A DNA stretch of 64,000 nt, from positions 102,620-166,619 of the forward strand of contig NZ_JABKAU010000005.1 of the NCBI RefSeq assembly GCF_013377885.1, read 5' to 3'. A model generated the notes under the pieces. It worked only from the letters and a program-made list of their open reading frames with translations, did not search any database and was not told the origin of the DNA. Shown in pieces: positions 15,752-24,251 of this stretch. This DNA is from Hymenobacter lapidiphilus. GTDB taxonomy: Bacteria > Bacteroidota > Bacteroidia > Cytophagales > Hymenobacteraceae. The position numbers and the translations under genes were made by a program. Each line of letters begins with the position of its first letter. Position 1 is the first letter of the stretch.

Positions 15752-15789
15752 ATGCTGAGCTTGCCGAAGCATCTCTACCGCTCCGTAAT
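15752..15789. repeat. Single arm of a family-B palindrome
   Basis: GTCATGCTGAGCTTGCCGAAG followed by CATCTCTACCGC matches one arm of the family-B palindromes; the partner arm is absent. It directly abuts a REPIN-like element, suggesting that insertion or recombination removed the other half. Confidence 0.7.
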
Positions 15790-15905
15790 ACGATGTAGGG
15801 GCGGGACTTATCCCCGCCCGCCGTTTGCGCCGCTGCAACGGTAACCGTTCAACGACAATCTTTCAACGGCGGGCGGGGACAAGCCCCGCCCCTACGTCGT
15901 GCTAC
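15790..15905. repeat. REPIN-like GC-rich palindrome, copy 2 (short arms)
   Basis: Left arm ACGATGTAGGGGCGGGACTT with CCCCGCCCGCCGTT; right arm CAACGGCGGGCGGGGACAAG ending CCTACGTCGT. Both arms lack the 20-nt insert. Spacer units include CAACGGTAACCGTT. It lies between the secreted protein and the convergent 2H phosphoesterase. Confidence 0.85.
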
Positions 15906-15942
15906 GAAGGCAGCAAGCTCCGCCTGACCGCCCTTGGTGGTT

Positions 15943-16506
15943 TCACTGCTGACCGCCCGTTAGATCCAGTTCACCCTTTCCCTCAAACGGAAACTGTGCC
16001 AGGGCTTCCCAGGGGCCGCCGCGGTAGGCCCACAGGGCCAGGCCGGTGCCGGTAACATTGTAAGGCTCGAAATCGGCGGAAAGCTGCTCGTACAGGGTAC
16101 GGGCCACGGCGGCCGCTACTTTATTCTGCACAGTGATGTGGGGCCGCAGAGGCTGTATGTCCTGGGGGCGGAGCGTGGCGGCCCAACGAGTCTGCAGCTC
16201 GTGGTGCAGCTGGCGCAGCTGGTCGTTTTCGAGGAAGTATGCCACGCCCTGGCCCAGAAACCGCACGCCCGCAACACGTAGCGGCAGGGGCGGGGTAGCG
16301 GCCGCTATGGCCTGCAGCTGCTGGGCGATGCTGGCGTGGTCGGCGCCAGGCAAGTGGTGGAAAAGCGTAATGTGGGCCCGCAGGTAGTTACGGGCCGGTG
16401 GGAAGTGTGCCGTGCGCAGTTGGTCGAAATGCTGCTGGGCCTCCTCGTCGAGAAGCAGCGTCAGAATCAGGGGCGCATCAATGATGGTGGGAGGCAAATC
16501 AGGCAT
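15943..16506 (-). CDS. 2H phosphoesterase / 2'-5' RNA ligase-like protein
   Basis: 187 residues with the two H-x-T/S-hydrophobic motifs that define the family: 'LRAHITLFHHL' (about 43-53) and 'LRPHITVQNK' (about 122-131). Members (LigT/ThpR, cyclic phosphodiesterases) cleave or join 2'-5' and 2',3'-cyclic phosphates of RNA or nucleotides; the true substrate is unknown. Length is usual for the family. It lies downstream of the T9SS cargo gene with its own start after that gene's terminator. Confidence 0.85.
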   Translation of the reverse strand: MPDLPPTIIDAPLILTLLLDEEAQQHFDQLRTAHFPPARNYLRAHITLFHHLPGADHASIAQQLQAIAAATPPLPLRVAGVRFLGQGVAYFLENDQLRQLHHELQTRWAATLRPQDIQPLRPHITVQNKVAAAVARTLYEQLSADFEPYNVTGTGLALWAYRGGPWEALAQFPFEGKGELDLTGGQQ

Positions 16507-16516
16507 ACAAAAGCAA

Positions 16517-16551
16517 ATACCCCGATACGCAGCCAGGGCGCACCGGGGTAT
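16517..16551 (-). terminator. Hairpin terminator of the T9SS cargo gene
   Basis: ATACCCCG (16517-16524) pairs with CGGGGTAT (16544-16551). On the minus strand the hairpin is followed by TTGCTTTTG. It lies 37 bp beyond the stop of the gene at 16588-18174. Confidence 0.5.
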
Positions 16552-16587
16552 CGGAAAGAGCTGCCAGTTGATGGAAAAGGCACGGTG

Positions 16588-18174
16588 CTACTTTTCCAGT
16601 ACCACGCGGGTGGTGCTGGTGGCACCGGCCTGCTGCACGCGCAACAGATAGAAGCCGGCGGGCAAATCGGCCATCGGTACCTCAACCGAAGCCAGTCCGG
16701 CCGGCGCCGTGAGCCGTCGGACTACCGCGCCCCGGGCCGAAACCAGCTCCAGCGTGGCGCTTTGGCCAGGCATTGGCAGCAGCACCTGCGCCGTGCGGCG
16801 CACGGGGTTGGGGTACACTGCCGTAGCAGCCGCACTACGCACTATCCGGACACCCGAGTAGCTAACGGTACCGTCGCGGTCGTGCATGGCCAGCCGGTAG
16901 TAGGCTGTGCCGGGCAAGGGGCGGGCATCGGTGGCCGCGTATTGCTGGCCGGTGGCCTGGTTACCGGCCGCCACCCGCGCCACGGTGTTCCAGGCGGTAG
17001 CGGTGGCACTACGCTCCACTTCGAAGTGGCTGGCCCGCTCTTCGAAAGCCGTGGCCCAGCTCAGGCGCACGGTTGGGCCCGTGGCCGTAGCATCGAAGCG
17101 GGTGAGTGTAACGGGCAGAGGCAGGGCATCCGAAAAGCTCACGGCGTCGCCCCGGTTGCAGCCCAGCGCGTTGCCAAACGAGCGGTTCTCGTAGTTGCCG
17201 GTTACGTTATCCACCCGAAATATCTCTCCACTCCCGGCCCGCACTACATATACGTTGCTGAACTGGTCAGAAAACATCGAACCGATATTGTTGTCGGTGG
17301 TGCCGGGTGGCAATGGCGGCAGCGGTACGGTAGGCGTAGTGGTAACGCCTACCGGAGCTGTTCCGGGGTTGGTGATGGTGAGGTACTGGCCCGATTGGCC
17401 GATGTAGCTTACCAGATTACCGCTGGGCTTGTCGTACACCCAATCCTGAATGCCCCCTTCGGGCGCCGGAGTAGAGAGTGCGGAGTTGATGTAGGCTTGT
17501 GTCTGGGCCCTGTAGGTTTCTATAATGGCCGCCGTAGCAGGGTCGGAAGCGTTCACCCGTTGCCAGACAGGGGCCGCTACGGGCGCCGGGACAACCGGTA
17601 GGCTGGTGGTGCCCACGTACAGGCGCACATCGGTAACGGTGGCCGTACCCGGAAACGGGAAGTCGCCAAAATAAAGAGCGGAGATGCGAAACGTAACTCC
17701 CCCAAGGTAGTAAGTGCCGTCAGGGTTGCTGTCGCCCACAAAATTCAGGGTCTGCCGGTAGTCGCGGGCAGTTACGCCAAAGCCGGAGGGCGGGGTCAGG
17801 CCCGTGGTAGGCGTGGGGGGCGGCGTCATCGGGCCTACGTTGGTGGCCACGGCCGTTGTCAGGTCGATGCGGTATAAGTCGGGAGGAGTGCCGGCCTGAA
17901 TGGAAGCCGCCGTGGGCGGAACCACGCGCATGGCATACAGTGCAACCCGGTTGTTGTCGTTATAACCTAAGCCATTCACTACAATGCCCGTACCCGCTTC
18001 GCTAACAATGCCGATGGGAGTAATCGAGCCGTCGGTATTGATTCTGGACAGCCCGGAAGGTTGGTTGAGGCTGCTTGGGCAAGGGGTGGATACGGCGTAG
18101 CTGTTAGTAGGGAGCTGAGCCCGTGCCTGTAGCGCAAGTGCCGAGGCCAGCCAGAAAAGGAGAAGTTGTTTCAT
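16588..18174 (-). CDS. Secreted T9SS cargo protein with type A sorting domain
   Basis: 528 residues from the ATG at 18172-18174. A signal peptide (MKQLLLFWLASALALQARAQ) is followed by a long beta-rich region resembling bacterial beta-propeller or DUF6923-like surface proteins ('SGLSRINTDGSITPIG', 'NDNRVALYAMRVV', 'DPGTAPVGVTTTP'-like loops). Next comes a fibronectin/Ig-like module near 'RLSWATAFEERASHFEVERSATATAWNTVARVAAGN' (about 385-420). The last 75 residues, from VYPNPVRRTAQVLL to GFYLLRVQQAGATSTTRVVLEK, are the canonical Por secretion C-terminal sorting domain. It is exported across the outer membrane by the gliding-associated type IX system. The role of the cargo itself is unknown. Confidence 0.88.
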   Translation of the reverse strand: MKQLLLFWLASALALQARAQLPTNSYAVSTPCPSSLNQPSGLSRINTDGSITPIGIVSEAGTGIVVNGLGYNDNNRVALYAMRVVPPTAASIQAGTPPDLYRIDLTTAVATNVGPMTPPPTPTTGLTPPSGFGVTARDYRQTLNFVGDSNPDGTYYLGGVTFRISALYFGDFPFPGTATVTDVRLYVGTTSLPVVPAPVAAPVWQRVNASDPATAAIIETYRAQTQAYINSALSTPAPEGGIQDWVYDKPSGNLVSYIGQSGQYLTITNPGTAPVGVTTTPTVPLPPLPPGTTDNNIGSMFSDQFSNVYVVRAGSGEIFRVDNVTGNYENRSFGNALGCNRGDAVSFSDALPLPVTLTRFDATATGPTVRLSWATAFEERASHFEVERSATATAWNTVARVAAGNQATGQQYAATDARPLPGTAYYRLAMHDRDGTVSYSGVRIVRSAAATAVYPNPVRRTAQVLLPMPGQSATLELVSARGAVVRRLTAPAGLASVEVPMADLPAGFYLLRVQQAGATSTTRVVLEK

Positions 18175-18335
18175 AATGGGAAAGGAAGAAGTGTGGAGGA
18201 CGGCTATATATGTAATATAGTAAAACAACTAGCTATAAGTCAATATCTTGAGACCTTCATACGGCTGAATCTCACTTCGGGATACATTATTTCTATCGGG
18301 CAATGCCTGATCGGGGCTTACGCAAAAGGGCTGTA
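18175..18335. other. AT-rich upstream region of the T9SS gene
   Basis: 18200-18300 is clearly AT-rich (TATATATGTAATATAGTAAAAC and following) in a GC-rich surrounding and probably contains the T9SS gene promoter on the minus strand. I see no gene here. Confidence 0.4.
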
Positions 18336-18357
18336 GCGCGAAGCTCCAGCTTCGCGC
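18336..18357. repeat. Perfect 10-bp palindrome GCGCGAAGCT-CC-AGCTTCGCGC
   Basis: A perfect inverted repeat with a 2-nt centre, followed closely by a second larger hairpin. Both lie upstream of hutI. It may be part of another dispersed palindrome family; only one copy is in the window. Confidence 0.6.
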
Positions 18358-18403
18358 ACCGGCGAACAAAACCGGTAGGAAGTCAGCAACGATGCACGAA
18401 GCC

Positions 18404-18448
18404 GGTAACAGCAGTAACAGCCCGCGCCGGGCTGTTACTGCTGTTACC
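18404..18448. repeat. Perfect 20-bp hairpin upstream of hutI
   Basis: GGTAACAGCAGTAACAGCCC (18404-18423) and its exact complement (18429-18448) flank a 5-nt loop GCGCC. There is no T tract. The stem itself contains the near-tandem AACAGCAGTAACAG. It ends 62 bp before the hutI ATG and could be in its leader. Confidence 0.7.
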
Positions 18449-18510
18449 AGCCTTGCGGACTCTTATGGCTCTAGTACGCATCTTTACCCAGCCTATACTC
18501 CCGCCCCGCC

Positions 18511-19782
18511 ATGCCCTACACTCTGCTCATCCGCCACTGCGGCCAGCTGCTCACGCTGACCGGACCACCCGCTACCCGCCCACTGGCCGGCCCCGACCAG
18601 TCTGGCTGGCACATCATCACCGACGGCTACGTGGCCTGCGAGGGAAGCCGGATTGCGGCCGTGGGCCCCATGGCGGAGCTAGAAGAAAGCCAGCTGACGC
18701 CTGCCACCCGCACAATCGAGGCGCACGGCCGGGTGGTGATGCCTGGGCTGGTGGAGTGCCACACGCACCTGGTATTTGGCGGGCAGCGGGCGGCCGAGTT
18801 CGAGCGCAAGCTACGGGGCGAATCGTACCTTGATATTCTGGCCGGCGGCGGCGGCATTCTGAATACCGTGCGCGCTACCCGTGCTGCTTCCGAAGCCGAG
18901 CTGCTGGCCGCTGCCCTGCGCCACCTGGCCGACTTCAGGCGCTACGGCGTTACTACGCTCGAAGCCAAGAGCGGCTACGGCCTCGACGCCGCAACCGAGC
19001 TGCGGCTGCTGCGCGTCGCTCGCGAGGCCGGCCTACAGCAGCCCGTGCGGGTGGTGCCCACCTTCCTGGGGGCCCATGTGCCCGGTCCCGAGTACGCCGG
19101 CCGCCCCACCGATTACCTGGCCATGCTCGTGAACGAGGTGCTGCCCCAACTCGACCCAGCCGAGATACCCTTCGTGGACATTTTCTGCGAGCAGGGCGCG
19201 TTCAGCGTAGCCGATTCCCGCGAGTTCCTGACGGCGGCCCGCAACCGGGGCTTCGGGCTAAAAATCCATGCCGAGCAGCTGCACGAGTTGGGCGGCTGCG
19301 AAATGGCGGCCGAACTCGGGGCCGTCAGCCTCGACCATGCCGACTACCTATCGGCCGAGGCGGCGGCCCGCATAGCCGCGGCTACGCAAGGCCGCACCGT
19401 GGCCGTGCTGCTGCCGCTGGTGCCGCTGTTTCTGCGCCTGGAGCGGTATGCGCCAGGCCGCGCCTTTATTGATGCGGGCCTGCCGGTGGCGCTCAGCACC
19501 GACTTCAACCCCGGCTCCTGCCCCAGCAAAAACCTGTGGCTGGCCCTGAGCATGGGCTGCCTGAAAATGGGCCTCACGCCGGCCGAAGCCGTGGCTGCCG
19601 TCACGCGCAACGCCGCCTGGGCCATTGGCCAGCAGCAGGAGTGCGGTAGTCTCGCGCCCGGCCTGCGCGCCGATATTTTGGTGCTGAATGTAGGCTCCCT
19701 GCCCGAAATACCCTATTGGCTGGGCGACAACCCCGTGCAGCAGGTGATAATCGGAGGAGAGCTGGTGGAAGAAAATATGTGA
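18511..19782 (+). CDS. hutI: Imidazolonepropionase
   Basis: 423 residues, normal for HutI. It hydrolyses 4-imidazolone-5-propionate to N-formimino-glutamate, step three of histidine degradation. It is an amidohydrolase-fold zinc/iron enzyme with metal ligands in 'ECHTHLVFGG' (H-x-H, about 87-89), 'LKIHAEQLHELGG', 'DHADYLS' and 'LSTDFNPGSCPSKN'. 'AKSGYGLD' is a further family motif. It is in the same strand orientation as hutU but 13 kb away. A strong terminator follows directly. Confidence 0.97.
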   Translation: MPYTLLIRHCGQLLTLTGPPATRPLAGPDQSGWHIITDGYVACEGSRIAAVGPMAELEESQLTPATRTIEAHGRVVMPGLVECHTHLVFGGQRAAEFERKLRGESYLDILAGGGGILNTVRATRAASEAELLAAALRHLADFRRYGVTTLEAKSGYGLDAATELRLLRVAREAGLQQPVRVVPTFLGAHVPGPEYAGRPTDYLAMLVNEVLPQLDPAEIPFVDIFCEQGAFSVADSREFLTAARNRGFGLKIHAEQLHELGGCEMAAELGAVSLDHADYLSAEAAARIAAATQGRTVAVLLPLVPLFLRLERYAPGRAFIDAGLPVALSTDFNPGSCPSKNLWLALSMGCLKMGLTPAEAVAAVTRNAAWAIGQQQECGSLAPGLRADILVLNVGSLPEIPYWLGDNPVQQVIIGGELVEENM

Positions 19783-19793
19783 GAAGAAAGAAG

Positions 19794-19838
19794 CCAAGTT
19801 TGCCCCGGCCGGAGTTGAAGCGGCCGGGGCAAACTTGG
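19794..19838. terminator. Strong bidirectional terminator after hutI
   Basis: A perfect 18-bp stem, CCAAGTTTGCCCCGGCCG (19794-19811) and its complement (19821-19838), loop 9 nt, between the convergent hutI and the lipoprotein gene. Confidence 0.85.
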
Positions 19839-19856
19839 TGCATCAAGCCCAGTGAT

Positions 19857-20807
19857 TTAGATGCGTTTGAGGTCGGCCACCAACTCGACGGCCGTGGTTT
19901 CACGCAGGAGCGGGCTAAAGCTCCGGCCGGGCTGCACTATATCATCCTGGCGGCCGTAGTAAAGCTTGCCTTCGATGGTACGGATAACGACTACACTTAC
20001 CCGAGCTCCATTAGGCACTGAGCGGGCCGTAAATACATTTGGTAATGCAAAGTCGCAGAGGGCCAGCGTCCCGTTGAAGTCCCGGAAGATAATGAATACG
20101 GCGGTATTGGTCTGGTCGATATTGGTGCCTGGGGCCTGTACCACCACCGGCAATAAACTGCTTGATCCGTAGAATCGGTCGCAGTTGAACCAGCCATAAC
20201 CGCTGTTGTAAAGGGTCTGGCCAATGGTGACAATGTTGCCACCGGCAACGGGTGTCAGGTCAGACACTGCGTCGCGGTACAGCGACCAGCCAAAGCAGCC
20301 GGCCGGCACAGATGGCGCCACAAACAGGAGCATAGAGTCAATGATGGCGAGATTGGGCGGATTAGGCGTCTGCAGGCGGATAGCTATTCCTGGGGCCAGG
20401 CGCAGGGTTGTGTCCTGGTCGGCCCGTAGGTATATCTCGCCCGCCGATTCGAGCACATCTCCAGAACTGGTTATGGTGGGCATGTTGCTCAGTACCATTG
20501 TGGCCCGGTCGTAAACCTCGCGCAGCGTGAGCTGCACGGGCGAGGTAACGGGCCGGCCGAACTTCAGAAAAGCCCCGGCCGGGATGGTAACAATAGTGCC
20601 TTGGGCGCCGGTAAACGTGTTGGTTTGCCCAGGCTGGTAGGTAAACGTCTGCCGCGGCGCGCCCAATTGTGTCTGCAGGTCGCGAATAGTTGTCGGTACC
20701 TGAGGACAGGGCGTGGTGCCATCTTCGCATACCACAACACCGGAATCGAACTGGCAGCCAGCCAGCAGTACCAGCAGCAGTAGGTTGGCTAAGGGAGAGT
20801 AACGCAT
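19857..20807 (-). CDS. Lipoprotein of unknown function in the sigma-factor operon
   Basis: 316 residues. A lipoprotein signal 'MRYSPLANLLLLVLLAGCQFDSG' has its lipobox L-A-G-C at Cys18. The mature part begins with a Cys-containing segment (VVVCEDGTTPCPQV). It has a region like 'GTIVTIPAGAFLKFGRPVTSPVQLTLREVYDRATMVLSNMPTITSSGDVLESAGEIYLRA', which looks like the ZU5/UPA-like domain seen in Bacteroidota surface lipoproteins. The rest is beta-rich. It is the third gene after the ECF sigma factor and the anti-sigma/barrel fusion on the same strand (115-bp gap), so probably part of that operon or regulon. Confidence 0.75.
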   Translation of the reverse strand: MRYSPLANLLLLVLLAGCQFDSGVVVCEDGTTPCPQVPTTIRDLQTQLGAPRQTFTYQPGQTNTFTGAQGTIVTIPAGAFLKFGRPVTSPVQLTLREVYDRATMVLSNMPTITSSGDVLESAGEIYLRADQDTTLRLAPGIAIRLQTPNPPNLAIIDSMLLFVAPSVPAGCFGWSLYRDAVSDLTPVAGGNIVTIGQTLYNSGYGWFNCDRFYGSSSLLPVVVQAPGTNIDQTNTAVFIIFRDFNGTLALCDFALPNVFTARSVPNGARVSVVVIRTIEGKLYYGRQDDIVQPGRSFSPLLRETTAVELVADLKRI

Positions 20808-20922
20808 AGTGGTAGAAGGTAAGGTGGGGTAAAAGGTGAGAGGGTAGAACGGACAGAAAAGTCCGCAAAATCAGCTTCCACGTAGGGATGGAGTTTGTTT
20901 TGCCAGTAAATGACATCTCTGC

Positions 20923-22380
20923 CTAGCGTTGCCGTCGTGGGGCTAGGTCCCAGCGGTAGCCCAGCTGCAGGCTCAGGCTCCAGGGGCGGCGCTGGATGCG
21001 GCTGGCCCCACTCAGGGAGTTGGCAAACAGCTGGCCCTGGGGTTGGATGGTGAGCCAATGGCCCGGCCGGAACTGGTAGTTGGCAAATGCCCCGGCCGTG
21101 AGGGCCAGGTTGAGTCGGCGGAACGTGCTGTCGGGCGCGGCACTTAACCAGCGCTGCTGCCCACAGTTGCACGGCGACCCTTCGGTTGTGCGGGCGCCCA
21201 GCAGCACAGCCAACTCGGCCCCGCCCAGCACACCGTAGCGCCAGCGGTGGTTGCCACCCAGCTCCAGCCGGGCCTGCGCAGGCAGGGTCAGAAAGTGGTA
21301 CCGGTCGCGAAAATTAACGGCGGTAAGCAGGCTGTCGGGACGGTTTCTGACGATTTGGTAGCGCAGCGTGGTGACATACTGAGCGTAACCCAGCCCAGCC
21401 GCCAGCGTTAGGCGCGGTGAGAATGTATAAGCCGCCATTATCTGCCCGTTAAAGCCCACAGCGGGCCGTTCCAGCCCTTGCAATTGGGTCGCCGGCCGTC
21501 CCAGCAGCCGGTACGTGAGCCCCGGACCTGCCAGCACCTGCACGCTCCAATCGGCCGGCAGTCGTGGTGTCTGCTCGGGCTCGGGTTGTTTCTGTACCCG
21601 CGGCAGGGCCAGCCCGGTGCCCGACCAGCGCCGGGCTTCTAGCTGCGCAACGGCACTTCGGAAAGCCAGTGTCTGGGGTTCGTCCGCTGCCACCGCAAGG
21701 TCGTGCCGGCGGCCTGGGGTATTCGGCTCTTCAGCTTCTGCCCGCTTCAACACCGCTGCCTGGCTTACCAGATAAGTTGTTGAAGTTGGTTTGATTGAAG
21801 CCGTTGTTGGTTTGGCTTGTTCGCTCCCTTGGCGGACGAGCCGACGGGGCTCAGTGGAAGCCAGGGCGAGCGTGCCCTTCTGTTTACGCCGCCGCGGTAG
21901 AGTTGTCAAAGGATAACCTACGTTGGATTGAATAACAATCTTTTTTCGGCCAAAAGCGGAAGGCGCTTTTGCAGCAGAAGCGGCTGCCAGCTCTGGCGTA
22001 GCAGCAGGCTGCTCAATGTTGGTGGCCGTCTGTTCAAGGCGTGCAAGTGGCCCGGAAGTCCCAATAGAGCTTTTCTGGGGGGTAGAACCCCGGTTTGTGG
22101 TTGCTTCCGAACGCGCCGGACCACTACCGGCCGGGCCGGCGGATGGGCGGTTGGCCGTTGCGGGAGGCGCCGAATTATATAGCGGACGCCAGTAGCGGGC
22201 CGTGAAAGTCAGGGTCAGCACCAGCAGGCCCAGCAGCAGCGCGGGCCGCAGCCAGGGCCGGGGCGGACGCGGGGCGGGTACCTGCTGCCGGATTCCCGTC
22301 CACACCGACTCGGGTGGGGGCGGGCCATAGTCGTGCAGCTGGCGGCGCAGGTGGTCGAAAAGTGGGTCGTGCTCAGTCAT
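20923..22380 (-). CDS. Putative trans-envelope anti-sigma factor fused to an outer-membrane beta-barrel
   Basis: 485 residues in three parts. The first 44 are a short cytosolic helix region (MTEHDPLFDHLRRQLHDYGPPPPESVWTGI), as in anti-sigma-like Bacteroidota proteins. One membrane helix follows at about 45-62 (RPALLLGLLVLTLTFTARYW). A Pro/Ala/Thr-rich, probably unstructured linker runs to about 285. The C-terminal 200 residues have alternating beta-strand patterns typical of small outer-membrane barrels ('SVQVLAGPGLTYRLLG', 'FNGQIMAAYTFSPRLTLAAGLGYAQY', final aromatic-rich 'SLSLQLGYRWDLAP'). Its start overlaps the stop of the ECF sigma gene by 8 bp. The inferred role is to hold the sigma factor and link it to the outer membrane. 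Confidence 0.7.
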   Translation of the reverse strand: MTEHDPLFDHLRRQLHDYGPPPPESVWTGIRQQVPAPRPPRPWLRPALLLGLLVLTLTFTARYWRPLYNSAPPATANRPSAGPAGSGPARSEATTNRGSTPQKSSIGTSGPLARLEQTATNIEQPAATPELAAASAAKAPSAFGRKKIVIQSNVGYPLTTLPRRRKQKGTLALASTEPRRLVRQGSEQAKPTTASIKPTSTTYLVSQAAVLKRAEAEEPNTPGRRHDLAVAADEPQTLAFRSAVAQLEARRWSGTGLALPRVQKQPEPEQTPRLPADWSVQVLAGPGLTYRLLGRPATQLQGLERPAVGFNGQIMAAYTFSPRLTLAAGLGYAQYVTTLRYQIVRNRPDSLLTAVNFRDRYHFLTLPAQARLELGGNHRWRYGVLGGAELAVLLGARTTEGSPCNCGQQRWLSAAPDSTFRRLNLALTAGAFANYQFRPGHWLTIQPQGQLFANSLSGASRIQRRPWSLSLQLGYRWDLAPRRQR

Positions 22381-22930
22381 GGTGCGTAGAAATGGCTGCC
22401 TGACGGCTCAGGCGGGCTTCAAGCAGGCGGCGGGCCCGCGAGAGTTGCGACTTGCTGGTACCTTCAGAAATTCCCAGCAGCTCCCCTATTTCGGCATGTG
22501 AGTACCCCTCCACGGCGTAGAGGTTGAGCACGGTGCGGTAGCCGGGCGGCAGCGTTGCGAGCAAGTCCAGCAGGTCGGTGGCCGAAAGCTGGTCGAAGGG
22601 CGTACCATCGGGGTGAGGGAGGTACTGAACTTCGTCGGTTTCAAGCGGGAAGCCCCCGCGCTGCTGGTGTTGCTGCCAGAGGTTGAGCGAGGTAGTCACG
22701 GCAATGCGCCGGGCCCAGGCTTCAAATGGTCCCTGGTTGCGAAACTGGTCGAGGCGGCTGAAAATCTTAACAAACGTGATCTGTAGCGCGTCCTCGGCCT
22801 CCTCGCGAGAGGGACAGTAGCGCAGGCACACGCCCATCAGCCGGGTACCCAGCCGCTCATACAGCGCCCGTTGCGCCGCTGGCTGGCCCCGGCGGCATCC
22901 TTCCACCAAAGCGTCAATCTGTTCGGCCAT
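22373..22930 (-). CDS. ECF RNA polymerase sigma factor
   Basis: 185 residues. Region 2 spans about 22-90 ('LYERLGTRLMGVCLRYCPSREEAEDALQITFVKIFSRLDQF...GPFEAWARRIAVTTSLN') and region 4 about 118-170 ('LLATLPPGYRTVLNLYAVEGYSHAEIGELLGISEGTSKSQLSRARRLLEARL'). There is no region 3, as in sigma-24-type ECF factors. It directs transcription of its own operon and probably envelope genes. The overlapping downstream gene encodes its likely membrane-bound partner. Confidence 0.93.
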   Translation of the reverse strand: MAEQIDALVEGCRRGQPAAQRALYERLGTRLMGVCLRYCPSREEAEDALQITFVKIFSRLDQFRNQGPFEAWARRIAVTTSLNLWQQHQQRGGFPLETDEVQYLPHPDGTPFDQLSATDLLDLLATLPPGYRTVLNLYAVEGYSHAEIGELLGISEGTSKSQLSRARRLLEARLSRQAAISTHHD

Positions 22931-23172
22931 CGAGCGGGCAAAAAAAGCGCCTATCCATCAGGAGAATCGGCAATCTACTGCATGACCGGCTACCCCCACC
23001 GCCGGGTTGCGCGGGCTGCATTAATTATTTCGGGGATGAACTGCAGCTGCCTTCCCACCCCGTCACTTTCACATTGCCGGAGGAAACCGAAGGACGAGTA
23101 ATAGCCGCCGAAACCGTAGTTTAGCAGTGCCACCGAGCTGCGGCGGCCTTACTTTCATTCTGCCTCTCTGCT

Positions 23173-23979
23173 ATGCTACTTCCCCTTTATCAGGTCGATG
23201 CCTTCTCCGACCGCCCGTTTGCCGGCAACCCCGCCGCCGTGTGCCCCCTTACCGAGTGGCTGCCCGATGCCACCATGCTGGCCATTGCTGCCGAAAATAA
23301 CCTAGCCGAAACCGCCTTCTTCGTGCCCAAAGCTGAGTTGGATCACGAGTACGAAATCCGCTGGTTTACGCCCACCGTGGAGGTGGAACTATGCGGGCAC
23401 GCCACGCTGGCCTCGGCGCACGTGCTTTACCGCCACCTCAACTTCCAGCAGCCCGAAATCGTGTTCCACTCGAAAAGCGGCCCCCTGCGCGTGAGCCGCG
23501 CCGAAAGCGGTATGCTGACGCTCGACTTCCCGGCCCGGCCGCCCCAGCCGCTGCCCCGCCACCCCAGCGGCCTGGTGGATGGCCTGGGCGCCACCCCGCT
23601 GGCCCTGCTGGCCGGCCCCGATCTGGTGTGCGTGTTTGCCTCGGAGGCCGAAGTGCGGGCCCTGCGCCCCAACCAGGCCCGGCTGGCCGAGGTGGAGTTT
23701 CGCGGGGTAATCGCCACCGCCCCCGGCTCGGGCGAAATCGACTTTGTGTCGCGCTTTTTCGGCCCCCGGGTGGGCGTGCCCGAAGACCCGGTAACCGGCT
23801 CGGCCCACACTACGCTGGTACCCTACTGGGCCGAGCGGCTGGGCAAAACCACTCTCCACGCCCGCCAGGTATCGGCCCGCGGCGGCGACCTATGGTGTGA
23901 GCTGCGCGGCGAGCGGGTACTGATGAGCGGCCACGCCGTTACCTACCTTAAAGGTGAAATCGAGCTGGGAGAGGTGTAG
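23173..23979 (+). CDS. PhzF-family isomerase
   Basis: 268 residues of the PhzF/YddE fold (two diaminopimelate-epimerase-like halves). 'YQVDAFSDRPFAGNPAAVCPL' opens the protein. The catalytic Glu is in 'NNLAETAFFVP' and the substrate-binding 'CGHATLASAHVL' follows. The second half holds 'DFVSRFFGPRVGVPEDPVTGSAHTTLVPYWAERL'. Enzymes of this family isomerise small cyclic or amino-acid-like substrates; phenazine synthesis is not implied because no other phz gene is present. Single gene. Confidence 0.92.
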   Translation: MLLPLYQVDAFSDRPFAGNPAAVCPLTEWLPDATMLAIAAENNLAETAFFVPKAELDHEYEIRWFTPTVEVELCGHATLASAHVLYRHLNFQQPEIVFHSKSGPLRVSRAESGMLTLDFPARPPQPLPRHPSGLVDGLGATPLALLAGPDLVCVFASEAEVRALRPNQARLAEVEFRGVIATAPGSGEIDFVSRFFGPRVGVPEDPVTGSAHTTLVPYWAERLGKTTLHARQVSARGGDLWCELRGERVLMSGHAVTYLKGEIELGEV

Positions 23980-24005
23980 GTTGGGTTGATGAGCAGTTGC
24001 GGCCG

Positions 24006-24227
24006 CTACCCGCCCCGCAGCTGCTCGCGCCCGAAGCCGCCGCGCTCCACTACCTGCTCCACGAATAACGCCTTGCCCGGCACCCGCAGCAGCGCCTGGT
24101 GCAGCTCCTCGGGCACGCCGGTGTAGCGCACCAGCCCGCCGTGGCGGTACTCGATTTCCAGGGTTTGGGTGGCCGGGTCGTAGCCCACGGCTTTCAGGGA
24201 AGTGGAGCGGATGGGGCGGCGGAGCAT
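24006..24227 (-). CDS. KTSC-domain protein
   Basis: 73 residues that are almost entirely a KTSC domain: 'STSLKAVGYDPATQTLEIEYRHGGLVRYTGVPEELHQALL' at about 8-47. The family is named for a Lys-Thr-Ser-Cys motif and is common as a small stand-alone protein; its function is unknown. It lies 25 bp upstream of the small membrane protein gene's stop side on the same strand, so the two may be cotranscribed with ruvC. Confidence 0.8.
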   Translation of the reverse strand: MLRRPIRSTSLKAVGYDPATQTLEIEYRHGGLVRYTGVPEELHQALLRVPGKALFVEQVVERGGFGREQLRGG

Positions 24228-24251
24228 TAGTGGATAATTACAGGCGAAAGT

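Noticed and set aside
23173..23979. Phenazine biosynthesis locus
   Set aside because: PhzF-like proteins are widespread isomerases; no other phz gene is present.
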